Source: Allantophomopsis cytisporea
Taxonomy: Eukaryota; Ascomycota; Leotiomycetes; Phacidiales; Phacidiaceae
Length of the DNA stretch: 64,000 nt
Reading direction: 5' to 3'
Assembly (NCBI GenBank): GCA_024752435.1
Contig: CP103036.1
Span: 1,240,001 to 1,304,000 of the forward strand
The notes under the pieces were generated by a model. It did not search any database, was not told the DNA's origin, and saw only the letters and a program-made list of their open reading frames with translations. The position numbers and the translations under genes are program-made. Of the stretch, positions 35,033 through 47,192 are shown one piece after another (positions within the stretch are counted from its first letter, which is position 1; every line of letters begins with the position of its first letter).

Positions 35033-36108
35033 ATTGGATCTTTGGAGTCTAGAGGAATCGCAAGACCATAAAACTAATGAACGTGAAAGACAAAGGAACA
35101 AAACAAAAGTATTAGAGAGCGTGGGATGATGTAAGTTACAAGATATAGATATGGACGCACAATTAAAAGTAAGTTATCAACGATCAAGAAGTATAGTAAA
35201 ATAAGTCGAGTATGTAAGTTTGAAGATCTATGGATTTTCGTGTGGGTCTGAGTACGATTTGACATCTTATGATCAGACAGAGTCATGCTACGTTGTTCCT
35301 TTAACTTTCTATGACTTGAGACCTCTTCATTAAGGCAACACTTACCCATATATACAGAGCCTACTGAACAACCTTTTAGATAGTTGGGTCTTTGTCTGAC
35401 TCTGAAATTAACCGAGTGAAAACTGTTGCATGGTACATAGAGTAGTAAGGATGATAAGGAGTGCATTAAATCTCTTGTCAATCATGGTTGCAACTGCTAT
35501 ACGCGTAACATGTAGAACTATTACATAGGTCAAGAAGGCCACTAAATTCTCAAGATATTATCGATCAGATTATCCTTCTAGAAGGCGAAAGATTATTCGG
35601 AAGAGCGATAGATCACTCAATTTGATTACAATAATCAGAACCACCTGTCGGTCAGTAACATGTCCAGAATACCACGGAGCCTGATCATCACGTATTATAA
35701 AAGTGACTGATCTAACCTTACCAGCTCTATCGCCATTCGAGATGAACAAGACCCTGGAAACACTACTTCAATATATGTATATGTTAAAGTATAGAGACAA
35801 CTATTAGAAGCTGCACAACGTCAGAAAGAGATCATCGAGCAAAGTGAAGAGGGATAGATGTCGATTTCTAAATTGCGTGAGATAATCTCCAAAACTTAGG
35901 GATCTGAGAGTAAAGGCAGTCTTGAAGTGAACACGGCAAACTGTACGGAGTATGAGAGCCAGAAGATTCACTCGGTCACAGATAAGGAAATCGAGAGAAA
36001 AACTTAGTTGTATTGAGCATTGTCATAGAATTTTTGTTGGCAAAAGGATTGACATCAGAGATGATAAGACAGAAGGCGAGCGGAGTAGCAGTCACCTGGA
36101 AACAAGGA
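35033..36108. other. Intergenic, no gene seen
   Basis: About 1.1 kb upstream of the rhodopsin-domain gene. Only short ORFs with many interruptions. Confidence 0.55.
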
Positions 36109-36763
36109 TTATAACAATAGTAGGAAACCTTGTAAAGTGGAATGTAACACCGAAAACCCGAGAGCTACCTTGGAAAGGAAGAAGGAGCCGAGAGAATCAC
36201 GGAAGTTCTTGAAAATACAACTACTCTGTACAGACTTACGCAATGTATCCGGCCTCGTGGTTTGTCTCTCGTTCATGCGTTCAAATTGGTTTGTCAAGCG
36301 GCTGAGTTCGCATGGTGAACACAAAGCTAGGTTTTGGTCTTGTCCCATCTCGATCTGAATCCCAAATGACTCCACTACTCGGGAACCTCGAGCATCGGCG
36401 AATGCCATTGTCCATAACAATGTATTCACTTGTTCGACGGGTGTCGCCCGTAGCTGGCCGAAACTCGTGGCGCAGAGACACAGGGATGTTCTGTAAGATG
36501 AACCACCAGATCTCGGTGTCCCCAAAGATTGTAGAAGAAATGGTAAACGTCTGATAGCTGTGAACTTGTGAGCGGGTTGAGGGATCGGAAGGAATTCGTC
36601 TATTTTCTTTTCCACGATATTGAACTGTTGTGGTTTGTGCCCGAAAGTGCGCACAATGTCTCACTGTATCGGTTTGGGGTAAGCGACCTGTTCCACTCGC
36701 CGAGCACTTTGACCCCATGTGGAATAACGTTCGACTTAGACTTTGGGGCATATTCTCATACAT
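36109..36763 (-). other. Unresolved multi-frame ORF block
   Basis: Two long minus-strand ORFs overlap in different frames (36109-36654, 181 codons; 36281-36763, 160 codons), and the opposite strand also carries ORFs of about 80 codons (36312-36554, 36568-36813). The block looks less AT-rich than its surroundings, which by itself favours long ORFs. No family motif was recognised in any frame. It may be an old gene relic or chance. Confidence 0.25.
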
Positions 36764-38982
36764 ATTTTCAACGGTCCCGAGCGGCCAGGGTTATCTCCGG
36801 AGTCGTGTACTAAGTCGAATCATTCGTGGATAAATCGTGAATAACTCATGGTTAAGTCACAAATCACCCAGTGCAATTGCAACTGTACGAGGTAATTTCG
36901 AGATGTCCTTGGCTAGCTAGCTTATCCCCAACGCTCGTTGTTGTTGTCCACGTTGTATGAATAGAATTGCAAGAGGGGCATGAGATTGCCCCTAAAGGCC
37001 CTCTTCTTTTGTATGAAGACGCAGCAGAATCGAAACATTGCGCTGATAGAATGCTAGCTAAAGCTCGACACAATTACATGAAATAGAGGAACCGTTCATA
37101 GAACAGCTCGGCTTCGCAGAAGATATTTCAAGTGAGTGCTGTCGATGTATTTAAGTGTTTTACTTCCCGTGCGACGGCTACTCTAAGGGGGCGCCGGGAG
37201 CCTCCTCCCGTGCCGCCCATTGACCCTAATTTACGGCTGTGTATGCCGGCAGCGTCTGTTCCACCACCAAGTTTAGTGCACTTTTAGTATCTTTAAGCGC
37301 AAATTTTGGCATATGATGTCTTTCATCATAAGGTATCAAGAGCGTTCCTCACCAAAATATTGTAAGCCATACAGAAATTGTAAAACTGCTTTCTAAATGT
37401 ATCTCACCACTACAACCTTTTTTTTTTGTAGGAATAGAAGCCTATTGATGTAATTAATTGTAATTGAATCAGTACAACTGACTACCTTAAAATTGATTGT
37501 GTTTTGCACAACTTAGCATTACACTGTAAAAAGTGTTTGATTTTGCTATCTGAGTTTGGTGTGATCATAAGATTCAGGGACTTTGAGATTCTGGTAGTGA
37601 ATACTAAACATGGTGGTGGAACAGACGAACCTAATGGTATCGAAATACAATGTAAGGTTAACCAGATCGATAGTATTCACTCAGCAGTCAATAAAAGTGA
37701 TAGTTAATGAGTAGGAATATGATGATCTATGCATTAGTAGCAAAAGTTGTTTGGAGTCATATTGAAGTGTTCAAGATCAATACCAACGAAGCAGCAAAGA
37801 GTGTCTATGTAGAAAAAGTATCACGATGCTGATTATAAGGACTAGATATTTAAGCATTTTAAGTTTGTCTGAGATGAATTAAATAGATTTATGTTGTCTC
37901 CTCTGTGCTCTTTGCTTGTCTGATCAGAGGTTACTGGACACAACAACTCATATATATCCGTATTTGGTAAGTCAAGAACACCTTCTCTTGTTTTAACAAT
38001 CTGGTAAACGATGCATTATTGTCTTTCGATTCATCTTGGGTGCCTTATAAAACAGATCTGGGTCTGCAAAGGAATATCTCTAGATAATGCGAGCGCTGGA
38101 AACGAGTCACGCTGGTCCTCATATTGCAAGAGAAGAATCTCTGATTTGGACAACAAAGGCTGCTCGCTATTCACAGCAAGCAAGAATCGCAAAGCATAAA
38201 GAACCTTGAAATATCACGGGTATATAACGTATCTTTCTGGCTACCAACTCTATAAAAAAAGGTCCATTTGAAAGTAATCCTGGTGACAATGATAATAAGT
38301 AATGATTCGTCCTTGCCACAGAATTAAGCACCAGCCTAAAAAAAGAAGACATATGTGAAATTAAACACAATAACACCAGCCTAATACACTTCTGCAAATG
38401 AAGAAGGCATATAAACACTTGATATTTTGTGAGTGTCATGCTTTTAGCTAAGACTTGAAACATGGCCAAATCTCACTTAATTCTTAGCTGAATATGAGGA
38501 CAATGTTAATGACAGCAAAACGCCGGATGCTGATGAAATTATGTGTCCCTTATCTTCTGAGATATGTATGGATAGCAGCGTGCCAGCAATAACAAAACAC
38601 TAAGGGGATAGCGTGAAGAAAAAAACAGAGCATTAATAGGACCATCCTTGATTTATGGGTTCTGCTTTTGAAAACGTGAGATTTTCCTATATATAATGAC
38701 ATGCAATCCAGGCTGGACTAATATGATAAGACGGAGCAATTGAAATTCATAAGGTTAAATCAAGAATTGCAATTCCTTCTAATCACTAAAACATCAATTT
38801 CATACAGCCTTCTTTCTCGTGGCTACCATTATCACCAACCTCCTCAACTCTATACACGTTATCCAAATCCTCTCTGGACTTCATGAATTCAGATTTTTCC
38901 ACACCAATACCTAAAAAAAAGGCCAACCCCCCACAAACCAACCAACGCCCACCACAAAACACAACTGCTCCAAAATTCATAT
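36764..38982. other. AT-rich gene-poor region, possible retroelement scar
   Basis: About 2.2 kb downstream of the Ppo gene (3' side). At about 37332 the sequence AGGTATCAAGAGC resembles the Ty1/copia primer-binding site, and it is preceded by a GC-richer segment (about 37165-37255) that could be part of an LTR. Downstream sequence is AT-rich with no reverse transcriptase or integrase motif left. Otherwise no gene is seen. Confidence 0.35.
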
Positions 38983-41900
38983 CTACTCATCCCATCTAAC
39001 CTTCATACCAGTAGGGAATGGATACAGTGTACTCCAATCACTAGTCAGATACATCTTGAAGCCCTCGCCAATTTCAATGCTCTTAACCTGTCCCTGGGCA
39101 CCATCCACCTTTCTTAATCCCTTAAGACCTGCAATAGTCTTTAGCATAGTCATGCCAGCAAGCTTACTGATGTCCTCGCCAAGGCATTGATGTGGGCCCC
39201 AGCCGTAGTGGATGTACGATTCCAAGGGTCGCGTGAGATCGACCTCGGATGGGTTGGGAAAGACCGCGGGGTCCTTAGAGGCTGCAACAAGGTTAAGAAT
39301 TAGGGTGCGGCCTGCTTCTACCTTCTGAGGGCCAGCGGACGTTGGGATTGAGGTGGCGATCTCGCTGGTGCGGTAGAGTCCGACTGTGTTGCAAATACGA
39401 GAACCTTCAAGGAAACTGTGTGTGTTAGCATGTGTTCGTATAGAGTTAAACGAAACTTACTATCTGAGAATCTTGTCATCTGCCTCCTTAGTGTTCGTAG
39501 CTGCGAGCTTTTGGATCTCAGGAAGATGCTTGATTCCGTCGCCAAGGTAGAAATCGAGGACTTGGCTGATAAGTTGGCCTTGGTTAGCCACTCCTGAAAC
39601 AGCGGCTGGCAAGATCTGCGACCAGACAACATCCTTAACACTCATTCCAGAGCCCAATAGTCTTTGAATCATATGAGTTCCATACTGGGATAGCTCAGTA
39701 TGTTTGTGAAATTTAGCTAGGATATCAGCAATGAAGCCCTCCTTAGCGACAGCTTCCACATTGAGCTGGACAAGCTCGCCCAATTGTTGTGCGAGTTGGC
39801 GACCGGCTTGACGAAGGGTAAAGGATTTTGTGATATCGGCATCGTAGAAAATGTTGATGAAGAGTACAGAGAGAACAGTATAGAGTTCCTGGGTCGTGTA
39901 AATTCCATGTGGGCTCTCAGTTGTCTTCAAAGGCAGACTGAAAATTGAAGCTGAGAACTGGGTATGTGCCATATTAATGACATCACGAATGATATCGACT
40001 TGGTGAGATCCATTAGCCGTTTTCCAGGAGTTCTGCTTGAGAAGTTCGAGTGTGGTGTCTTTATAGAAGCTGGTAACTTCAGAGTACCACTGAGATGGAT
40101 ACATAGACTTTGTGAGAAGACGACGTGACTGAGTGTTGACAGATTGATCGCCAGCAAGACAGAAGTGCGTGCCATACTGCTTAGGAGGTTGATCAACTAG
40201 TCTCTGAATGGAAGGACCCCAAGTAACTTTGAAGTCTCTCTGATTGTTCAATATGCTCTTAATAGTCTCGTACGAAGTCACAGGAATTAAGGCTGGATCG
40301 CGCTTGGGTGGATCCCAATCATACTTGTATGCCGTACCAAGCTTTTCGTGGATCTTCCGGTTCTCCGATGGAATCACAAAAGGGAAATGAGCGAAGATAC
40401 TGTTCGCCTTGAAGTGGTTTGGGAAGGCGCGGAGGATGACCTTGTATAGCACTTGACCTTGGTCAACATTGAGATCGTACTGTGCCTCTTGGTAACCCCA
40501 GTTTGTGAGGCTTTTTGGTGTGTAATCGATGGTGTAGAAACGGTCCCCACGGACCAATGCAACAGCATCAGAGAGGATAGCTCTGCTGGTAGTAAAGTTC
40601 ACACAAAGACCAGAACCAGGACTCATTGGTGGTTTCGGTTTCTCAGCAACAAGACCAGGATAAAGTTCTACCTTGTCAGGATGGTCATAAAGTGCCTCTA
40701 ACTTTCTGGCAACTTCCGGATCTGGATTAATGTCCTCGAACGTTTCGTGCTTTGTCAAACCAAAGAAAGAGCGGAACTCATTCAAGCTAGCAAGATTCCA
40801 ACGTCTAGCTTGCTCAATGCCTAAGATCTCGACAGACTTTAAGATCTGTGGGACTCGATTAGCTCCAAAGGAACCAGCGACATCTTCGATAGAAGCAGCA
40901 AGGATCTCAACGAGGTCGTCATCGTTGAACGTTCCATCTTCCTGTCGCTTGAGATTGGCGAATTCGCGCTTACTGGGATCCTCTGGAAAAGAGTCCTCAA
41001 GCTCGCCAAGACGACGAAGAAGCTCGTGTATCTTGATATCAGCAGGATTACGACCTGGGAAAAGTCGATCGTATTCCCCTTGAGTCCATTTGTCATCTCG
41101 TTCAGAGATTGCAGAGTGCCATCGGTAAATAAGATTGAACTCAGCAGAGACCTGGTTACCGACACCCTCTGCAGCTCCACTGCCAAAAATAGTCTTTCCT
41201 TCTTGGACTCTTGGATCGAGATCCCAGGTTGAGGTAGTACGGTTTAGACTAAGAATTGTTCTGACGTAATCTTTCAAGATGCAGTTCACATACAAGCCGC
41301 AAGTAATCAAACGACCTGTCTGGAAGAGATCGTTATCGTATTTCTCCCATGCCTTCTTCGCAGCTTCCGGGGAAAGGGTATCCTTTGGCTTCGGGAAACG
41401 GTTGTTTTCGTTGATAAGCGCGAGGTTTGTGACGAAGTAGTTGTGCATACGATTGAACATAATCATCATAACGCCGACTCCTGGAGGGAATCCCAATATT
41501 CTTTTTGAAGAAAAGCAATCGGGCTTCAATTTACCATTTTTAAAAGTTCTGATCGTATCTTGCTGAGCTTGATTAGAACCATATAGAGGAGAAAGGTCGA
41601 GATACGACGATGTCAAGTTCATTGAATAATCATGACGATCCTATCCATTGTTAGTACTCAACCATTCTGAACAGAACGATATTCAGACTCACAGTCCAAA
41701 AGATGTCATGGATGATGATAGTAGCCAAGTAAAATAGCACACTAGATATACCGTTTGGATGTGGTTCAAACTTATCCAATGGTCTTGCCATCAGCTCATC
41801 GAAAATATCATTCGCGGTCGGAAGGGAGATATCTTGTAGGAGCTGCGGCTTAGCTGACCTGGCGTACGGTGTACTTGCAGCACCCAGATTTGGGGCACTA

Positions 41901-42397
41901 ATGTTGTTATTCGATCCATCGGCAGTTCGGTATTTGTACTGGGATCCAAGAGAAGTGGCCGGTGGATGTGGGAGAACACCCCATAACTGATTAATGAATG
42001 CGTTTGAGAGCTTGGCCCCGTTGGCTGAATTTTGTGGCAGCTTTGAAGCAAGTCTGACGATGTTCTCAAGGAGGAACTTATTGTCATCATCCACACCTGT
42101 TAATGATTCCTGGACAATCTGAATCAGGGTTTCGACGTCTTTGATACCGATCTTACTGAGATCGTCAAGAACTCCAGTCACATCGCTCGAGGGTTCGTTG
42201 CTTGGAGGATACGGATAAGGCGGAATTGGTGCTGTGGAGGCTTTGAAAACATGTTCAATTTGAGATAAGCTATTCTCAAGGTCTTTGCGGAATCCAGTTG
42301 ATGGAGCAGTTGCAACTTTGTAGGCTGATCCATTTGAGGTACCATTTGTAGTACCGTTTGTGGTACCATTTGTGTTGCCGTTTGTGGTGATCGCCAT
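38983..42397 (-). CDS. ppoA: Psi-factor producing oxygenase (fatty acid dioxygenase-P450 fusion)
   Basis: Exons in transcription order are 42397-41693, 41640-39461 and 39415-38983 (1105 residues, the usual Ppo length). The N-terminal heme peroxidase/dioxygenase domain has the distal His230 in IIIHDIFW, and Tyr407 and proximal His410 in NLIYRWHSA. The C-terminal half is a P450-like hydroperoxide isomerase with the I-helix amide motif VANQGQ and the heme-thiolate Cys1039 in GWGPHQCLG. Ppo enzymes oxidise linoleic acid to 8R-hydroperoxide and rearrange it to diols (psi factors), oxylipins that balance sexual and asexual sporulation. Presence of the P450 Cys argues for a PpoA/PpoC-like enzyme or linoleate diol synthase rather than a Cys-less PpoB form. 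The first 25 residues hold an N-G-T-T-type repeat. The paralogue assignment (A versus C) is uncertain. Confidence 0.93.
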
Positions 42398-45300
42398 GAT
42401 GATATGGGGTACACGACAAGGTAGATTTAAGTCGAGTTTGCCTTGATCTAGGACGATAGGTTTTCAATAGCCAGTATTTATAGGGAGAAACGAACCTGAC
42501 TATCAGGAATGACTCAAGAAAATCTGAAAAAGAAATTCGTAGGGAAGGCAATGTGACCGGAGTAGAAGGGTTTGTTTGTGGCTGATCAGGCGAGGCTGAC
42601 AATGCCACGATGATATTGAAACCCGTCCGTGTTTATTGGCCAGTGCTGATTTTCCAGGGACCTTATTAGTGGAGAGCCCGGCGAAAGCGAAAAGAAGTCA
42701 GGTATGGAATGATTCGGTAGGGATGTGGAGAGGCAAGGTTCACCTATATATCAGTGCTGAGATACAAGCGGAACGTGAGGACTTGTGGTGGTAAGTTGCG
42801 AGTGAGAAAGTGAGAAAGTAAAGTAAACAAAGGTAGAAGAAGGTGCAGATAGTACAAGTAGAAACAGTTACTGGTTGTGCACTTTGCATACTTACCCATC
42901 TCATTCATACCTTGCCTAAGTACCTAGTAAGCTGAAGGTGAGCTATTAATTCGCCATGGTGGTATTTATTTCTTCCTTTCCTCATTCTTCCTCATTCTTC
43001 AATAAATTGACACGAGCTTCTGACTTTCTTACCTGTTCGTATGCACAAGTACTTTACCACACCTACTAACTGTTCGATGACTAGCAACCTTCTCTAACTT
43101 AGCCAACGCCCAAGGTCAAGTAGAGTATGACGGAGTACCTGCGAGAAGAAGAGTTCTATCCAATAGGTAGAATTGGAAAAGAAGACACAGAAGTCTGCCA
43201 CCTACCCTGATGATGCTCATTCTACAACCGGTTCGGCACACCGGCTGGCATACTTGTATGGGCATGGCTTTTTCAGCGATTCATCATTCATGTGCCACTG
43301 CGGAGGCCTCATGCGAACCATGCTCATCAATGGCTCTCTCCATATTGACAGTGTTCCGAGACCAGTAGGTAGTATGACTGGGCATATGAATTGTCCTATC
43401 AGACAGGACACTCACGGGCGATCATGGAACAGGTCATTGGTGCCACGAGGATACATGTATCCAGTCTCGTTTGAGTCGAAGCCTTGAACCCCATGCTTGT
43501 CGAAACCCGGTATTAGACGAAGCTATTCGTGATTCAGAAATGACGAATTGGCCCGGCGTGGACCGAGTGAACACCATCAATATTGGTGATGATGTCGTAT
43601 TCATAGTAGCATTGTCGTCGCTTTGACTGGTCATCCCTCACGGAAGAGAGAGGAATGCTGTGTCAGCTTATGAATGGTGTTGAAATAGGGTTGTTGACAG
43701 TTCAGGTTTTCCTTGTTCTAAATGCCAGAAAAAGCAACACGACCAACAAAGCCAACGATTGCCGACCCAAAAAGTGCTAGATTCATCCAATCCAACACGG
43801 TGAATTACTAGGTCTCTACGCGATGGCCTTGCTCGTACCTGAAGCCAATGTGTATATGATTTCTGTTACAGCTCTTGCTTGTATGACTTTTACAACGGAA
43901 ACGCCAAATCGAGTAATATCATAGCATTGCATACGACGGTACGACCTAAGACGCTTGTGGCCTGTCAAATCCCACCCATAACTAGAGTCGAGTAGCACCG
44001 TAGCGGTGCACAAACCACACCGAAAGGCACGGTCCGGCACGTCCATTGCTACGCCTTGCCACGACATTCGCTCGTGTTTGTTTATCAAGCACAAAGCATG
44101 TCTAGGACACGAGGCGATGCAGCATCGCTGAGGTGGGTTGCACTGAACTTCGAGGATATGGACGATACCCTTTACGACTTACCCTTTCTCCTTTCCACAT
44201 TTTACAGTGCTAAACTCCGAAGCAATGAGTGCTCTACTTCTTGCATTATCCGCTTTCAATCGATCGCCTTTCAGCTGCTGCGAGTTCCGAACTATTGCTG
44301 CTCATAGAGCCTTCTCTGAGCTGCATTATTGCAGCAATACAGATTGCTTGTCTCATCTGTACCTTTCTCTCTCGGTGTGTTCTGCTTCCTTACTAAGAAA
44401 CCATTGCTGACTGCAATAAAGTGATGACAATCAATACATTAATCGTCTGATGTCGCTCGAGATTCCATTGTCTGTGCCACTTAGAGCTTTTGGGTGTGCA
44501 ACTTGATGCACAGCACAGACGGGTATGTCTCTCCCGACTCCGGTGATGCCGTTACACAGCCTGACTACTGTGTGGTGACTTCATCGAACCCAATAATCTC
44601 CCAATTCCCTTGCTACTTAGCTTTATCAGCCTTGTTCAATATCTGAAGTCTATAGCGTTATTTTATTGCGTGATCCTTTGAAGGTAACGACCTCGACTGG
44701 GAATTATGTTTGCGGCTGCGATAATACCTGATTTTCAGCTGACTGTGGAAAGTCCAGAAGCCCCATCCATGAACGCAGCAACAGAGAATCATGATAATGA
44801 TCACGAGCATATATTGAAGAAACCGAAAATGTCCTCCATCTGTCTCAGAATGTGTCTATATACGGCAGGGTTTCATGATTAATCAACTGCGCTTGGTATA
44901 CCTATACGCTGAATCTGATCCTCTTCCAGTGCATCCCAATTCCGAAACATATGTATGTCAGCTGCAGCTTTGATGAGCCCTGGAGGTAGGAGAATCTTAC
45001 TTCGTCGTCCATTGCATGATACACAAAGTGAGAGCGAATTTATCCAGCCTTTCGCGTCAAAATTCTACCTTCTGCCGATGCATGTCAGCACTTCCAGGAC
45101 CTCATATGATATGAAATGCAACACAAGACTACCGGACAGAGGAAGCGGGGTAAAGATAAATTGGTTGCAACGTCCTCAATCATGAAATTGGGATGTTTAT
45201 TGGGGAAATATGTGTTCATTGGTCCTGTCATAAGGCAGACTAGAATAATTGTACTGTTACGGGTAGAGAAAGTATATATTGTAAGTACTAGGCTTCAATG

Positions 45301-46200
45301 ATTACACGGTGGCTTTGATAATTGTATGGATCTCATGTTTACTATGTAATGCAAAATAACATATAGTCGATCATTCTGAAATTTGGTTAACATACAGATA
45401 TCAGACTAAAGTGAACATTTGCAGAAACGATCTTGACCATATCCAAGATTAACGTCGAGGTATGGTAACATCGCAGACGTCCTTTGCCCTCGTCGTCAGA
45501 TGTCAAGATGACAATTCTGACAAGAACTCATCGCGCAGGATTCTTGAGAAGTGTGAGACTTGTCACCACAGGTGTAAAACTCCACCGCATGAACCCAACG
45601 ATAGACATAGGCATGAAAGTAGCATCAGATAGGCAAATGCATGATATCCCTGATGGCGACTTCATCGAAGTGAGATCCACCATAACAACGAAGTACTACG
45701 ATATATGATATTGGTACGAAAGCCGTTCCCCCATGTATATGATATGCCATTCACAGGATCAAATTTTAGGCAAGATTTGTTGAGTATAAAATGAAACGAG
45801 GACGTCATGGTTGTGGACGAACTTGAGATTAACGACAACTCATTTTTCTACGAATACGTAGAAAGCATGGAAACAGTGACATAACGCCAAAGCCCATCCG
45901 ATCATCCCACTGCCCATAGATCCGCAGCACGACGATGTTGGTATTCGTGAAGAAGAAAGGAAAAGAAGCACGCGTGAAATTTTCGCGAATGGTTTTGTAG
46001 TTTGTCGGGTGGGGCATGGTGCCTTAGAGCCTGAGACTCCCGAACGGAGGTGAGTAAATGAAAGCGAACGATTGGTCGGATTATCGAGGACGGGAATCTA
46101 CATCTCGTGCCGAGGACTACCGCGTTCACTCCCGATCGACGACGACATCGTGAGCTCCATACCCCCTCTCTCTCCATCCTCAAGCCCGCAGTCAGCAAAC
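42398..46200. other. Long intergenic region upstream of Ppo and SDHC
   Basis: About 3.8 kb between divergent genes. ORFs in all frames are short, mutually overlapping and without domain motifs. It must contain the promoters of the Ppo gene (right of 42398) and of SDHC (just left of 46201). A direct repeat of TCCTCATTCT lies near 42977-43000. I see no supportable gene. Confidence 0.55.
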
Positions 46201-46916
46201 ATGTTCGCCCAGAGATCAGCTCAGCAATCGCTGCGCCGCAGTATGTATTCCCAATTGTAGTAGCACGCACAATACCGCAGCAGCCAGGAAGCTAACGTTG
46301 TTCTCAGTTGCGGCCAGCCAAACCTCTATCTCGAAGACCGTCTTCCAGAAGTTCGCTGCACCAGCCGCAGGATCCGCCATGCAGACGAGGTAAGCAATCT
46401 TGAACTGCAGCCTCAATTCCACGCTCAACTATTCAGGAAGACCAGAAATGCTGACCGAAGTGGATGGTACATAGACCAGTAGCTACGCAGAAGATGACGC
46501 CGAACGACTCCTACCAGATCCTCGTAGCGCAGCGCAAGAACCGCCCAACTAGCCCACATCTCCTTATCTACAAGCCACAAGTAACGTGGTACCTGTCTGC
46601 TCTCAACCGAATTACTGGCTCCGTACTGTCCGGCGGTATCTACCTTTTCGGCACAGCCTACCTTGTCGCTCCCCTCTTTGGCTGGCATTTGGAGAGCGCC
46701 ACCATGGCGGCGGCTTTCGGATCTTTGCCGGAGGCTCTCAAGGTTGCCACGAAGTTCTTGGTGGCTTTGCCTTTCACCTTCCACAGCATCAATGGTATTA
46801 GACATTTGACTTGGGATCTGGGTAAGGCGATGACCAACGCTGCGGTTATCAAGACAGGATGGACGGTGGTGGGATTGACTTTTGTCAGCTCTCTTTACCT
46901 TGCTACTATGGTCTAG
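46201..46916 (+). CDS. SDHC: Succinate dehydrogenase cytochrome b560 subunit (complex II SdhC)
   Basis: Exons 46201-46240, 46308-46389 and 46475-46916 (187 residues). The short first exon and second exon encode a mitochondrial targeting presequence rich in Arg, Ser and Ala. The mature part starts near RPVATQK. Three membrane helices anchor the SDH catalytic dimer in the inner membrane. The ubiquinone-site Ser82 and Arg86 lie in SALNRITG, and the heme b ligand is probably His144 in HSINGIRHLTWD. SdhC is a target of SDHI fungicides. The 85-nt second intron contains an earlier AG that would run into a TAG; the acceptor at 46473-46474 keeps the frame. Confidence 0.94.
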
Positions 46917-47192
46917 ACAATGGTATTTTGGGTGGAATGATGTATATGTTTGTTTATTGATAAGCCTCGATTGTACTACAGTCCGTGTCTTCTGTGTCGA
47001 GGAGTGCTCAAAGTGATTGATGTAATAATGAGAGAAACCTCAATGCTAGAGTCTGCAGATAATATGTAGGTCCAATTGCAACGGACCATATCTCTTAACA
47101 GACATAGTTAGGTCTTTCCAATCCCACCTTACGATCCTGTCCGATCCCTGAACGCCATACGCCCTGCTGATGCTCGACACTCACATATTATC

